This document shows positions 23,530-29,462 of a stretch of 29,462 nt of DNA, one piece after another. The DNA comes from JAJFUG01 sp964473155. GTDB lineage: Bacteria > Gemmatimonadota > Glassbacteria > GWA2-58-10. Both the position numbers and the translations under genes were made by a program. The notes under the pieces are model-generated. The model did no database searches. It worked only from the letters and a program-made list of their open reading frames with translations, and was not told the DNA's origin. Positions within the stretch are counted from its first letter, which is position 1. Each line of letters starts with the position of its first letter. Location: positions 1-29,462 of the forward strand of contig CAYYNT010000057.1 of the NCBI GenBank assembly GCA_964473155.1, given 5' to 3'.

Positions 23530-23651
23530 GGCTGTCCCAAAAGTCTTAAACGGGCACGGCGCGCCGTGCCCCTACAGAATTGCTTTTATTCCAATCGGTT
23601 AGAGACTGCAATAATTTGTAAAGAGCAAAATCAGGGACTTTTGTGACAGCC
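23530..23651 (+). repeat. MITE-like element, copy 1 (122 bp, terminal inverted repeats, central palindrome)
   Basis: The ends GGCTGTCCCAAAAGTC (23530-23545) and GACTTTTGTGACAGCC (23636-23651) are 16-bp inverted repeats with one mismatch. Inside is the perfect 20-bp palindrome at 23552-23571 centred on GGCGCGCC, then CTAC and an AT-rich part containing CGGTTAGAGA. No coding capacity and no convincing target duplication were seen. It sits 26 bp after the ImmA-like stop, in the gap to the convergent LysM gene, and could act as a terminator. A second copy lies at 29330 onward in the opposite orientation. The termini recall those of some IS families, but I cannot assign one. Confidence 0.8.
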
Positions 23652-23684
23652 CCTGCATTTGTACTGATCAACAGATACTATTGC

Positions 23685-24698
23685 TCAGGAAATATTAAGC
23701 ACCGCGTGGTGGATGTTAATTTTCTGCCCCAGTTGCACACTTCCATCCTCCGGGATCGAGGGGTTCCAGCTCCGGATAGCCTGAGTCGTGGTCCCGAACC
23801 GGTTGGCTATCGAGATCAGCGTGTCGCCGCGCTGGACAGTGTAACTCTCCTTCTCGATCTTCACCTGGATACCGGAGTTGCTCCTTTTGGGCACCGGCAC
23901 ATTGATCCGCTGGCCGATCTTGAGGCCGCGGCGCTGTAACTGGTTGTTGTTCAAGGATTCCAGCTTGTTTACGTCCACACCCAGGGCTTCGGCGACACCG
24001 AAAACAGTGTCGCCTTTTTTTATCTGGTAGCTGCCCACGGTAGGAACCACCGGCGGAACAGGTTTTGGCTTTGGTTTGGGCTTGGCCGGTTCGGTCTTTT
24101 TCTGCGGCTCGGTCTTGCTGGTCTGCGCCCCAACCTCCGGCGCCGGCTCCATCACTGTTTTTCCGGGCGTGGCGCCTGGACGGGCCGAGGAAACCCGCTT
24201 TTCTTCAGGTTTCTGCACAGCCGGTTCACCGGCCGCCACAGTGCGCTGGCTGAACACTTTATAGCCGGTGGGGCTCCATTGAAGCTCCTTGACCATCGTG
24301 TTGCCGTCATACAGACGGCTGGAGACGGTGATCTCAGCCACGCTGTCGCTGTTGACATCGCCCACGGCCTCGATGTGCGAACTGACAAATTCACGTGGAT
24401 TCTGCTGATCGTTCACCATTGGCGTGATCTGCCAGGCTCCGTCTTTCGTGCGGTAAAACACATCGAAATCCAGCAGTTCGCGCGGGCCGAACACCAGAAT
24501 AACCTCCCGCGTCCCATCGCGGTCAAGGTCCTCCAGCTTAACATCGCGAAGGTCTTTCTCAGCCGCCATCCGTCCGGCCAGCGCCGCCAGGCCGCCGCGA
24601 AGGTCTTCCTCACCGCTTCGCTTTCCGCAGCCGGAAAAAGCAATACTTGTCAGAGCGATTAAAGAAAAAACGATCTTTTCTTTGAATGTGCATTTCAT
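23685..24698 (-). CDS. Lipoprotein with calcium-loop-like repeats and two LysM domains
   Basis: A 337-aa envelope lipoprotein predicted to bind peptidoglycan. The signal peptide ends in lipobox AFSGC (lipidated C24). The N-terminal domain (~50-155) has two DxDxDG-like loops, LEDLDRDGTREVILVFG and VGDVNSDSVAEITVSS, as in FG-GAP/VCBS-type repeats. A Pro/Lys-rich linker (~160-222) spans the periplasm. LysM1 (224-268, YQIKKGDTVFGVAEALGV) and LysM2 (286-331, YTVQRGDTLISIANRFG) end the protein. The start has GGGAGA about 8 nt upstream, in a run of overlapping ATGs. It is divergent from the CYTH gene, and its 3' end faces the MITE-like element. Confidence 0.92.
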   Translation of the reverse strand: MKCTFKEKIVFSLIALTSIAFSGCGKRSGEEDLRGGLAALAGRMAAEKDLRDVKLEDLDRDGTREVILVFGPRELLDFDVFYRTKDGAWQITPMVNDQQNPREFVSSHIEAVGDVNSDSVAEITVSSRLYDGNTMVKELQWSPTGYKVFSQRTVAAGEPAVQKPEEKRVSSARPGATPGKTVMEPAPEVGAQTSKTEPQKKTEPAKPKPKPKPVPPVVPTVGSYQIKKGDTVFGVAEALGVDVNKLESLNNNQLQRRGLKIGQRINVPVPKRSNSGIQVKIEKESYTVQRGDTLISIANRFGTTTQAIRSWNPSIPEDGSVQLGQKINIHHAVLNIS

Positions 24699-24769
24699 TC
24701 ATTCATCTCCCGCTGTTTTCAGCAGCCGCCACCGGACAGCTCTGGACTGAACCGGCCACGCAGGATATT

Positions 24770-24799
24770 TTCAACTTGACTGTGTTGAACGCTTTCAAC
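24770..24799. promoter_or_regulatory. Possible operator: alternating TTCAAC/GTTGAA half-sites
   Basis: TTCAAC (24770-24775), GTTGAA (24784-24789) and TTCAAC (24794-24799) make two overlapping inverted repeats with 8- and 4-nt spacers in the 177-bp gap between the divergent LysM and CYTH genes. TTGACT (24776-24781) lies within. It could be a regulator site; no regulator is proposed. Confidence 0.35.
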
Positions 24800-24818
24800 A
24801 AAAATAAGGCGGATATGC

Positions 24819-24847
24819 TTGACTGGCAAGGTTGAGGATTTAATAAT
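24819..24847 (+). promoter_or_regulatory. Candidate promoter of the CYTH gene
   Basis: TTGACT (24819-24824), then AATAAT (24842-24847) after 17 nt, or TAATAA after 16. The ATG is 29 nt downstream, so the leader is short. Confidence 0.45.
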
Positions 24848-24875
24848 CCAAGCTGTCGAGATCGATGGAGGCGCA

Positions 24876-25412
24876 ATGGACATATCATACGATCAGACCG
24901 TGGAGATCAAGGCGCGCTGCACCGGGGGACACGGCCTGCTGCGGGAAGCGCTTCTGTCGCATGGAGCAGCTTTTGCCGGGGAGTTTGAACAGAGCGACAC
25001 ATTCTACAATGTCAGGGATGGGCGGCTGAAACTGCGGCGCAGCACGGCAGGGAGCCTTCTTATAGCCTACAGGCGTCCTGATCAGACAGGGCCGAAAAAC
25101 GCCCTGGTCGATCTTCATCCGACAGATGATCCGGACAGCCTGGACCGCGCGCTGGCAAGCGTACTCGGTGTCCGTCTGGTGGTTGAAAAAACGCGCGCGC
25201 TCTACACCCTGGACAACATCCGCTTCCACCTGGACCGGGTGAAAGGACTGGGTGATTTCGTGGAGATCGAGGTCATGGGCAAACGCGGCATGGACAGCAT
25301 TGAAAATCTGCATTCCACCTGCCGCAAGTGGCTGGAAATCCTGGGAATCAAGGAAGCCGCACTTGTCGACAGGGCTTACGCCGATCTGCTGGAAAGCGGA
25401 GGGTTTTCCTGA
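24876..25412 (+). CDS. CYTH-domain protein (class IV adenylate cyclase / thiamine-triphosphatase-like)
   Basis: A 178-aa single-domain protein of the CYTH superfamily, whose tunnel fold binds triphosphates with metal. Bacterial members include class IV adenylate cyclases (CyaB) and tripolyphosphatases. The opening YDQTVEIKAR corresponds to the ExExK strand, with Thr in the first Glu position. QSDTFYNVRDGRLKLRRSTAG carries the Lys/Arg pair, SLLIAYRRPDQTGPK follows, VVEKTRALYTLDNIRFHLDRVKGLGDFVEIEV holds the C-terminal strands, and a closing helix ends in DRAYADLL. The ATG has GGAGG (24867-24871) upstream. An upstream TTG (24819) overlaps the promoter and is rejected. Its 3' end overlaps the convergent YdjM-like gene by 37 bp. 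The substrate is open. Confidence 0.88.
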   Translation: MDISYDQTVEIKARCTGGHGLLREALLSHGAAFAGEFEQSDTFYNVRDGRLKLRRSTAGSLLIAYRRPDQTGPKNALVDLHPTDDPDSLDRALASVLGVRLVVEKTRALYTLDNIRFHLDRVKGLGDFVEIEVMGKRGMDSIENLHSTCRKWLEILGIKEAALVDRAYADLLESGGFS

Positions 25413-25951
25413 GCCGCCGGTCTGTCAGACTGCTCTTTCGGCGAACGGAAAGTAAAAGTCAGGCTGCCGCGCTGTCTGGCCCGGCGGTGACGGTTTACCA
25501 GCCAGAAAATGGAAAACAGGCTGAGACAGGAATAGTTCAGGATCATGAACCAGCGCTGCCCCCACTCGATCCCGTCCACCGTGAAGCGGCTGAACGGAAA
25601 AAGGAAGGGCGTTGGAAAAAATTCGCGTGTGTGCGTCGGGATATCGAAAAGGATATGGATCGGCCAGGCGCTGAATGTCAGGGCCAGGTCGCGTTTCTTC
25701 CACCAGAGCAGGCCCCAGACCGCTCCCACAATCACCAGGCTGTGCGTGTAATCATAGGCCGTATAAACCCATTGCGGTATTGTTCCAACTGGTGGCTTGC
25801 CGGGGTCGAAGGCTCCCTGCGCAAGCTTGACCACAATAAGCGCGCCAAAAGAGAGTAGATCGGGCGCCAGGCCGAACAGTAAAGCCAATCCGAAACGCCG
25901 TTTCCAACCACAGATCATTCCACCCCAGAGACCATGCGCCAGAGTATCCAT
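25376..25951 (-). CDS. YdjM-like inner-membrane metal-dependent hydrolase family protein
   Basis: A 191-aa protein with about four hydrophobic segments. The conserved His/Asp positions of the YdjM/DUF457-type family are present: DTLAHGLWGG at the N-terminus, GLAPDLLSFG, YDYTHSLVIV, and WPIHILFDIPTHTREFFPTPFLFPFSRFTVDGIEWG. These residues are thought to bind metal, but activity is not proven for the family. The C-terminal ~35 residues are polar and partly fall in the 37-bp overlap with the CYTH gene. The start has a GGAG/GAGG sequence upstream on the minus strand. It follows the SagB-like gene by 43 bp, so both probably form one transcript. Confidence 0.83.
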   Translation of the reverse strand: MDTLAHGLWGGMICGWKRRFGLALLFGLAPDLLSFGALIVVKLAQGAFDPGKPPVGTIPQWVYTAYDYTHSLVIVGAVWGLLWWKKRDLALTFSAWPIHILFDIPTHTREFFPTPFLFPFSRFTVDGIEWGQRWFMILNYSCLSLFSIFWLVNRHRRARQRGSLTFTFRSPKEQSDRPAAQENPPLSSRSA

Positions 25952-25994
25952 CGCCTCATCTCCATCCGTTCACCGGCTCTTTAATCGCATCCAA

Positions 25995-26738
25995 TCAGCG
26001 TGGTCCAACCGCGCACATGTAGACCACGGATTCATCCACGCCGTCCACTCCGGCAAGCGAGTTGACCTCATTATCAAAAAACGCTCCTACCAGGCAGCAG
26101 CCAAGTCCCAGTCCTTCCGCGGCCAGGGCCAGGTTCTGCGCGATATGCCCGGCATCCATGTACACATAGCGCCAGGCCCGCTGATGGTATTTCCAGCGCG
26201 AGCGGCCGATTATCGCCGTCCAGATTATACCCACGGCCGCATCGTGCAGCACCGGCTGCATCATGCCTGCCTGGGTCAGGGCTTCGCGCAGGTCACCGCG
26301 ACGCAACACTTCCAGCGCGTGCTCCTGCACCCGGTAGTGGCATAGACAGGATTCCACTCCGGTTACATGGTTCAGCACCGCGTAGGTCTCTATCGGATAG
26401 AGCGCTCCGGCCGAGGGTGCGCTGCGCAGTTCGAAATCATAGACCCGTCCGGTGATTCCCTGGCAGGCCCAGAGAAGCTGACCCAAAGCTTTTATGTCTA
26501 TCGTCTGGCCGTTGAAATCCCGGAATGTGCGGCGTTTATTGACCGTCTCCCAGAGAGGACGGCCACCCTCTGTGTCAGGCCGGGGCAGTTCAAGAACTTC
26601 GGCTTCGGGATAGCGCTTGTAAGCCGGTTTCTGTTCCTCCCAGACCGGAGAGTGCGAACGCACGGTTTCGCGGTCGTATTTCGTAAGCTGCTGAAAGTCC
26701 TCGCCAACTCTGTCGGTCCGCTCATCGCCGTCAGTCAT
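25995..26738 (-). CDS. SagB-type nitroreductase-family dehydrogenase
   Basis: A 247-aa FMN-dependent nitroreductase-fold protein. SagB-type enzymes oxidise azolines to azoles in TOMM peptide maturation, but many stand-alone homologues are of unknown role. PLWETVNKRRTFRDFNGQTIDIKALGQLLWACQGITG is the family N-terminal signature. RSAPSAGALYPIETYAVL is the SagB hallmark, and YVYMDAGHIAQNLALAAEGLGLGCCLVGAF forms the FMN-binding helix and the strand after it. The start is taken at the third in-frame ATG (minus, 26736-26738), with GGAGG about 5-6 nt upstream; two upstream ATGs (26756, 26780) lack such a site. No cyclodehydratase or precursor peptide is nearby, so a TOMM pathway is not supported. 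Confidence 0.9.
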   Translation of the reverse strand: MTDGDERTDRVGEDFQQLTKYDRETVRSHSPVWEEQKPAYKRYPEAEVLELPRPDTEGGRPLWETVNKRRTFRDFNGQTIDIKALGQLLWACQGITGRVYDFELRSAPSAGALYPIETYAVLNHVTGVESCLCHYRVQEHALEVLRRGDLREALTQAGMMQPVLHDAAVGIIWTAIIGRSRWKYHQRAWRYVYMDAGHIAQNLALAAEGLGLGCCLVGAFFDNEVNSLAGVDGVDESVVYMCAVGPR

Positions 26739-26881
26739 TCCGGCCTCCAGGGTCATGTTAGAACCATTTGTTTGCAGCATGGCTGAATGTCACTCGTTTA
26801 TTTTAATCTCGATTACGGCGGTTGTCCAGTCAACCGGACCGCAAATTTATCCGGACGGCTCTGAATCCATTTCCGGCGGTC

Positions 26882-26910
26882 TTGCGCGCCCTGCCGCCGA
26901 AATGTATTTT
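26882..26910 (+). promoter_or_regulatory. Candidate promoter of the URO-D-family gene
   Basis: TTGCGC (26882-26887), a 17-nt spacer and TATTTT (26905-26910), 35 nt before the ATG. The -10 equals that of the secG promoter. Confidence 0.45.
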
Positions 26911-26945
26911 AACCGGCGGACTTTTAAACCATTGGAGAATGGACA

Positions 26946-28016
26946 ATGAACGGACGGGAAAGAGTTCTCGCCGCAGCCTCTCTGAGAACGCCGGACCGCG
27001 TGCCGATCACTTTCGACGCGCAGCCGGAGGTTTATGAGCTTTTGTACCGGCATTTCGGGATCGACACTCGTGCAGCGCTATGGGACGCCCTGCACGTGGA
27101 CACATGGCTCGAAGGCCCCCGGATAATCGATCCACGGGACAAAGACCTTGGCGGCGGCGTGCACCGGAACCGCTGGGGTTACCATACAAAACTACAGCCT
27201 TATACAGTAGAGGGACGCACAGCGCATTACGAGGAGATGATCTACCATCCGCTGTCGGCAATCGAAGACCCGGCCGAGCTTGAAAACTACGACTGGCCCG
27301 ATCCGGACCTTCTCGAATTCGATAATCTGAACGAGCTGCGGCGGACTCAGCCGGACCGGGCGATAATAGCGCATATCACGCACGGAGCTTATTTCAACGC
27401 CACGTTCCTGCGCGGTATGGAGCAGTTCCTGGTGGACATGGTGCTGAACGAACCGCTGGCCGAGGCGATTATCGAGCACGCCGCCGATTACCTGTTCCGT
27501 TCCCTGGACCGCCTGCTGACCAAGGCCCCGGATGGCTTCGATATCTTCTACCTGGCGGATGACTACTGCATGGCCAGCGGGCCGCTTTTCTCGCCCGTGG
27601 TGTTCAACCGTCTGATCAAACCCTACCTGCGCCGCATCGCCGACACCCTGCATGCCCGCGGCAAGAAATTTCTTCTGCATGTCTGCGGCTCGGTGCGCCT
27701 TCTGCTGCCGGACATCATAGATTCAGGCGTGGACATACTTGAACCCATTCAGCGCCGCTCAGTGGGGATGGACCTGAAAGAGCTGAAACGCGAGTTCGGC
27801 TCCAGCCTTTGTTTCTACGGCTCGGTGGACCTGCTCGAAACCCTGAACAAGGGATCGGTCAAGGACGTGCGGCGCGAAGTGCGCCAGAACATGAAAATCC
27901 TGGGCCAGGGCAGCGGCCTGGTGATAGGCCCCGGACACACGTACATTCAGGTGGACGCGCCGCTGGAGAATATCCTGGCCATGTACGAAACCGCTTATCA
28001 GGAAGGCGGATACTGA
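26946..28016 (+). CDS. Uroporphyrinogen-decarboxylase (URO-D) superfamily protein, methyltransferase-like branch
   Basis: A 356-aa TIM-barrel protein. The opening NGRERVLAAASLRTPDRVPI is typical of the MtaA/CmuA-like branch of the URO-D family, which moves methyl groups to or from corrinoids or thiols, rather than of HemE. In the C-terminal part, KKFLLHVCGSVRLLLPDIIDSGVDILEPIQ contains the His-x-Cys zinc-ligand motif, and LVIGPGHTYIQVDAPLENILAMYE is the usual family ending. True HemE substrate motifs at the N-terminus (RQAGRY-like) are absent. The ATG has GGAGA upstream. An amidohydrolase follows 44 bp downstream and is probably co-transcribed; no corrinoid protein is visible in the window. 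Confidence 0.9.
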   Translation: MNGRERVLAAASLRTPDRVPITFDAQPEVYELLYRHFGIDTRAALWDALHVDTWLEGPRIIDPRDKDLGGGVHRNRWGYHTKLQPYTVEGRTAHYEEMIYHPLSAIEDPAELENYDWPDPDLLEFDNLNELRRTQPDRAIIAHITHGAYFNATFLRGMEQFLVDMVLNEPLAEAIIEHAADYLFRSLDRLLTKAPDGFDIFYLADDYCMASGPLFSPVVFNRLIKPYLRRIADTLHARGKKFLLHVCGSVRLLLPDIIDSGVDILEPIQRRSVGMDLKELKREFGSSLCFYGSVDLLETLNKGSVKDVRREVRQNMKILGQGSGLVIGPGHTYIQVDAPLENILAMYETAYQEGGY

Positions 28017-28060
28017 CGTTGTCCGTCACCTGATCGTCACCTTTTAATAACGGAGATACA

Positions 28061-29314
28061 ATGAGTCTGCTCAACACACGCGAGGTGCTGCGAGCCTTTG
28101 TAATGCAGACCGCGCAACAGACGCCCATCCTGGACATCCACACCCATGTCTATTCGGCCCCGTTCGGCGGCCTTCTGCTCTGGGGCGTGGATGAGCTGGT
28201 CACCTACCATTATCTTGTCGCCGAGTTCTTCCGCTACAACCGGATGGACGTTTCCCAGTTTTTCTCCCTGCCTAAGAAACGCCAGGCGGAACTGATCTGG
28301 GATGAGTTATTCATAAAGCATTCGCCGGTCTCGGAATCCAACCGCGGGGTGATCACCTGTCTGAGCCGTCTGGGCCTGGACATGAAAAGCCGCTCACTGG
28401 ATACGGTGAGAAAATATTTCGACGGCACAACGGTGGAAAAGCATATCGACAAGGTGTTCGAGTTGGCCGGGATCGAGGCCGTGGTGATGACCAACGACCC
28501 GTTCGACGACCTCGAACGGCCGGTCTGGGAGGCGGGCAAAGGCGCGCTTGACCCGCGTTTCCGCGCCGCCCTGCGTATCGACCCGCTCCTGAACGACTGG
28601 GAGAACAGCTCGGCCCGTCTTGAGGGCTGGGGATACAAAACCGGACGGGAATTGAACGCCGCGACCCTTGCCGAGATACGCCGCTTCCTGGAGGACTGGA
28701 TCAGGCGGATGAAGCCGCTGTACCTGGCGGTTTCGCTTCCGCCGGCGTTCCGTTACCCCGAGGAAAGCCCGCGCGGGATCATCATCCGCGAGTGCATCAT
28801 CCCGGTGACGCGCGCGGCGGGGATACCGTTCGCCATGATGATCGGGGTGAAGAAACTGGTCAACCCGGCGCTCAAGCTGGCCGGGGACAGCGTGGGCCGC
28901 GCCGAGGTGGGCGTGGTCGAGACACTGGCCCGCGAGTTCCCGGAGAACAAATTCCTGGTCACGTTCCTCAGCCGCGAGAACCAGCACGAGGCCTGCATCA
29001 CCGCGCGCAAGTTCGGCAACGTGATGCTGTTCGGCTGCTGGTGGTTCATGAACAACCCGAGCATAATCCGTGAGATCACGGCCGAGCGCATGGAGCTCCT
29101 GGGAACGAGCATGATCCCGCAGCACTCGGACGCCCGCGTGCTGGACCAGCTCATCTATAAGTGGAGCCATTCGCGTGAGCTGATCGGCGAGACGCTGTGC
29201 GAGAAATACGAGGACATCCGGCGGGCGGGCTGGCCGGTGAGCAAGGATGACATCCAGCGGGATGTCGCCAACCTGTACTCGGAGAATTTCAAGCGCTTCG
29301 TGGGCTGGAAATAA
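28061..29314 (+). CDS. Amidohydrolase-superfamily protein related to uronate isomerase
   Basis: A 417-aa metal-dependent (beta/alpha)8 barrel. HxH metal ligands are H27/H29 in PILDIHTHVYSAPFGG. Features shared with uronate isomerase (UxaC) are the insert region early in the chain, the late strand VMLFGCWWFMNNPSIIREIT (UxaC has a GSWWF-type motif), and MIPQHSDARVLDQLIYKWSHSRELIGETL, placing the last acidic ligand in a S-D/HSDAR context. It is shorter than typical UxaC (~470 aa) and diverged at many positions, so isomerase activity on uronates is uncertain. A lactonase or other hydrolase role is possible. The ATG has GGAG 6 nt upstream. It is the second gene of the URO-D unit. Confidence 0.85.
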   Translation: MSLLNTREVLRAFVMQTAQQTPILDIHTHVYSAPFGGLLLWGVDELVTYHYLVAEFFRYNRMDVSQFFSLPKKRQAELIWDELFIKHSPVSESNRGVITCLSRLGLDMKSRSLDTVRKYFDGTTVEKHIDKVFELAGIEAVVMTNDPFDDLERPVWEAGKGALDPRFRAALRIDPLLNDWENSSARLEGWGYKTGRELNAATLAEIRRFLEDWIRRMKPLYLAVSLPPAFRYPEESPRGIIIRECIIPVTRAAGIPFAMMIGVKKLVNPALKLAGDSVGRAEVGVVETLAREFPENKFLVTFLSRENQHEACITARKFGNVMLFGCWWFMNNPSIIREITAERMELLGTSMIPQHSDARVLDQLIYKWSHSRELIGETLCEKYEDIRRAGWPVSKDDIQRDVANLYSENFKRFVGWK

Positions 29315-29329
29315 ATAACTTTCATTGCT

Positions 29330-29462
29330 GGGATTGTTCCAAAAGTTTTCGTTTTGATTCTCTATGAACCGATTAAATCTCTAACCGCTTGCATTTAAAG
29401 CTGTTCCGTAGGGGCACGGCGCGCCGTGCCCCTTGTATCTTGAAAAGAGATTATTAATAGTT
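29330..29462 (-). repeat. MITE-like element, copy 2 (inverted relative to copy 1, runs off the window)
   Basis: It starts GGGATTGTTCCAAAAG (29330-29345), similar to the copy 1 terminus, and continues with TCTCTAACCG, the reverse complement of CGGTTAGAGA in copy 1. GTAGG and a perfect 22-bp palindrome (29411-29432) around GGCGCGCC follow. The order matches copy 1 read on the other strand. After the palindrome the sequence diverges, and the other terminus is not in the window. It begins 15 bp after the amidohydrolase stop, the same type of site as copy 1. Confidence 0.75.

Noticed and set aside
23552..23571. Palindrome as an ordinary terminator only
   Set aside because: The same palindrome recurs in a larger conserved context with terminal inverted repeats, so it is part of an element, although it may also terminate transcription.

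Overview
The window looks like chromosomal DNA from a Gram-negative, moderately GC-rich, uncultured-type bacterium. Outer-membrane type lipoproteins (an OmpA-domain protein and a LysM protein), GalU, SecG and signal peptides indicate a diderm. Most genes have a clear purine-rich Shine-Dalgarno sequence, and several intergenic gaps carry TTGACA-type promoters. Both argue against Bacteroidota proper. The gap-pgk-tpiA-secG-tRNA-Leu order is compatible with lineages around the FCB supergroup, but that placement is a guess from gene order and style, not from phylogeny.

Layout. (1) 1-3380: glycolytic/secretion cluster gap(partial)-pgk-tpiA-secG followed by tRNA-Leu(GAG) and its terminator. pgk, tpiA and secG use GTG or TTG starts, and hairpins lie between the cistrons. 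(2) 3380-7360: an accessory stretch downstream of the tRNA, AT-rich at first, with an orphan CheY-like receiver, a glycine-zipper/OmpA lipoprotein and a YjgR (DUF853) ATPase. Two decayed copies of the tRNA-Leu 3' part plus its terminator punctuate this stretch at about 4082-4194 and 7042-7180. (3) 7361-15121: a secreted S33-type alpha/beta hydrolase, a CBS protein overlapping a DUF342/FapA-like protein, a GATase1-like protein, a secreted Cys-rich peptide, a membrane-anchored SIMPL protein, a secreted acetyl-xylan-esterase-like hydrolase and a MarC-family membrane protein. (4) 15144-18605: asnS, a SpoU-type RNA methyltransferase and rmuC, probably one operon. It converges on a large secreted transglutaminase-like protein (18626-20578, minus). 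(5) 20948-23503: galU followed by two zinc-metallopeptidase-like genes (a membrane HELGH protein and an ImmA/IrrE-type HEIGH protein). (6) 23530-29462: a small MITE-like element, a LysM lipoprotein divergent from a CYTH protein, a YdjM-like membrane protein and a SagB-type nitroreductase, then a two-gene unit of a URO-D-family protein and an amidohydrolase related to uronate isomerase, followed by a second copy of the MITE-like element running off the window.

Most genes are recognisable housekeeping or envelope functions. No defence system, CRISPR array or transposase was seen. The most unusual structures are the serial tRNA-Leu relics that bracket accessory modules and the two copies of a short element with a perfect 20-22 bp palindrome centred on GGCGCGCC. 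The least explained genes are the URO-D/amidohydrolase pair, the Cys-rich secreted peptide and the tandem metallopeptidases behind galU. All calls come from reading the sequence and from memory of protein families; no searches were run.
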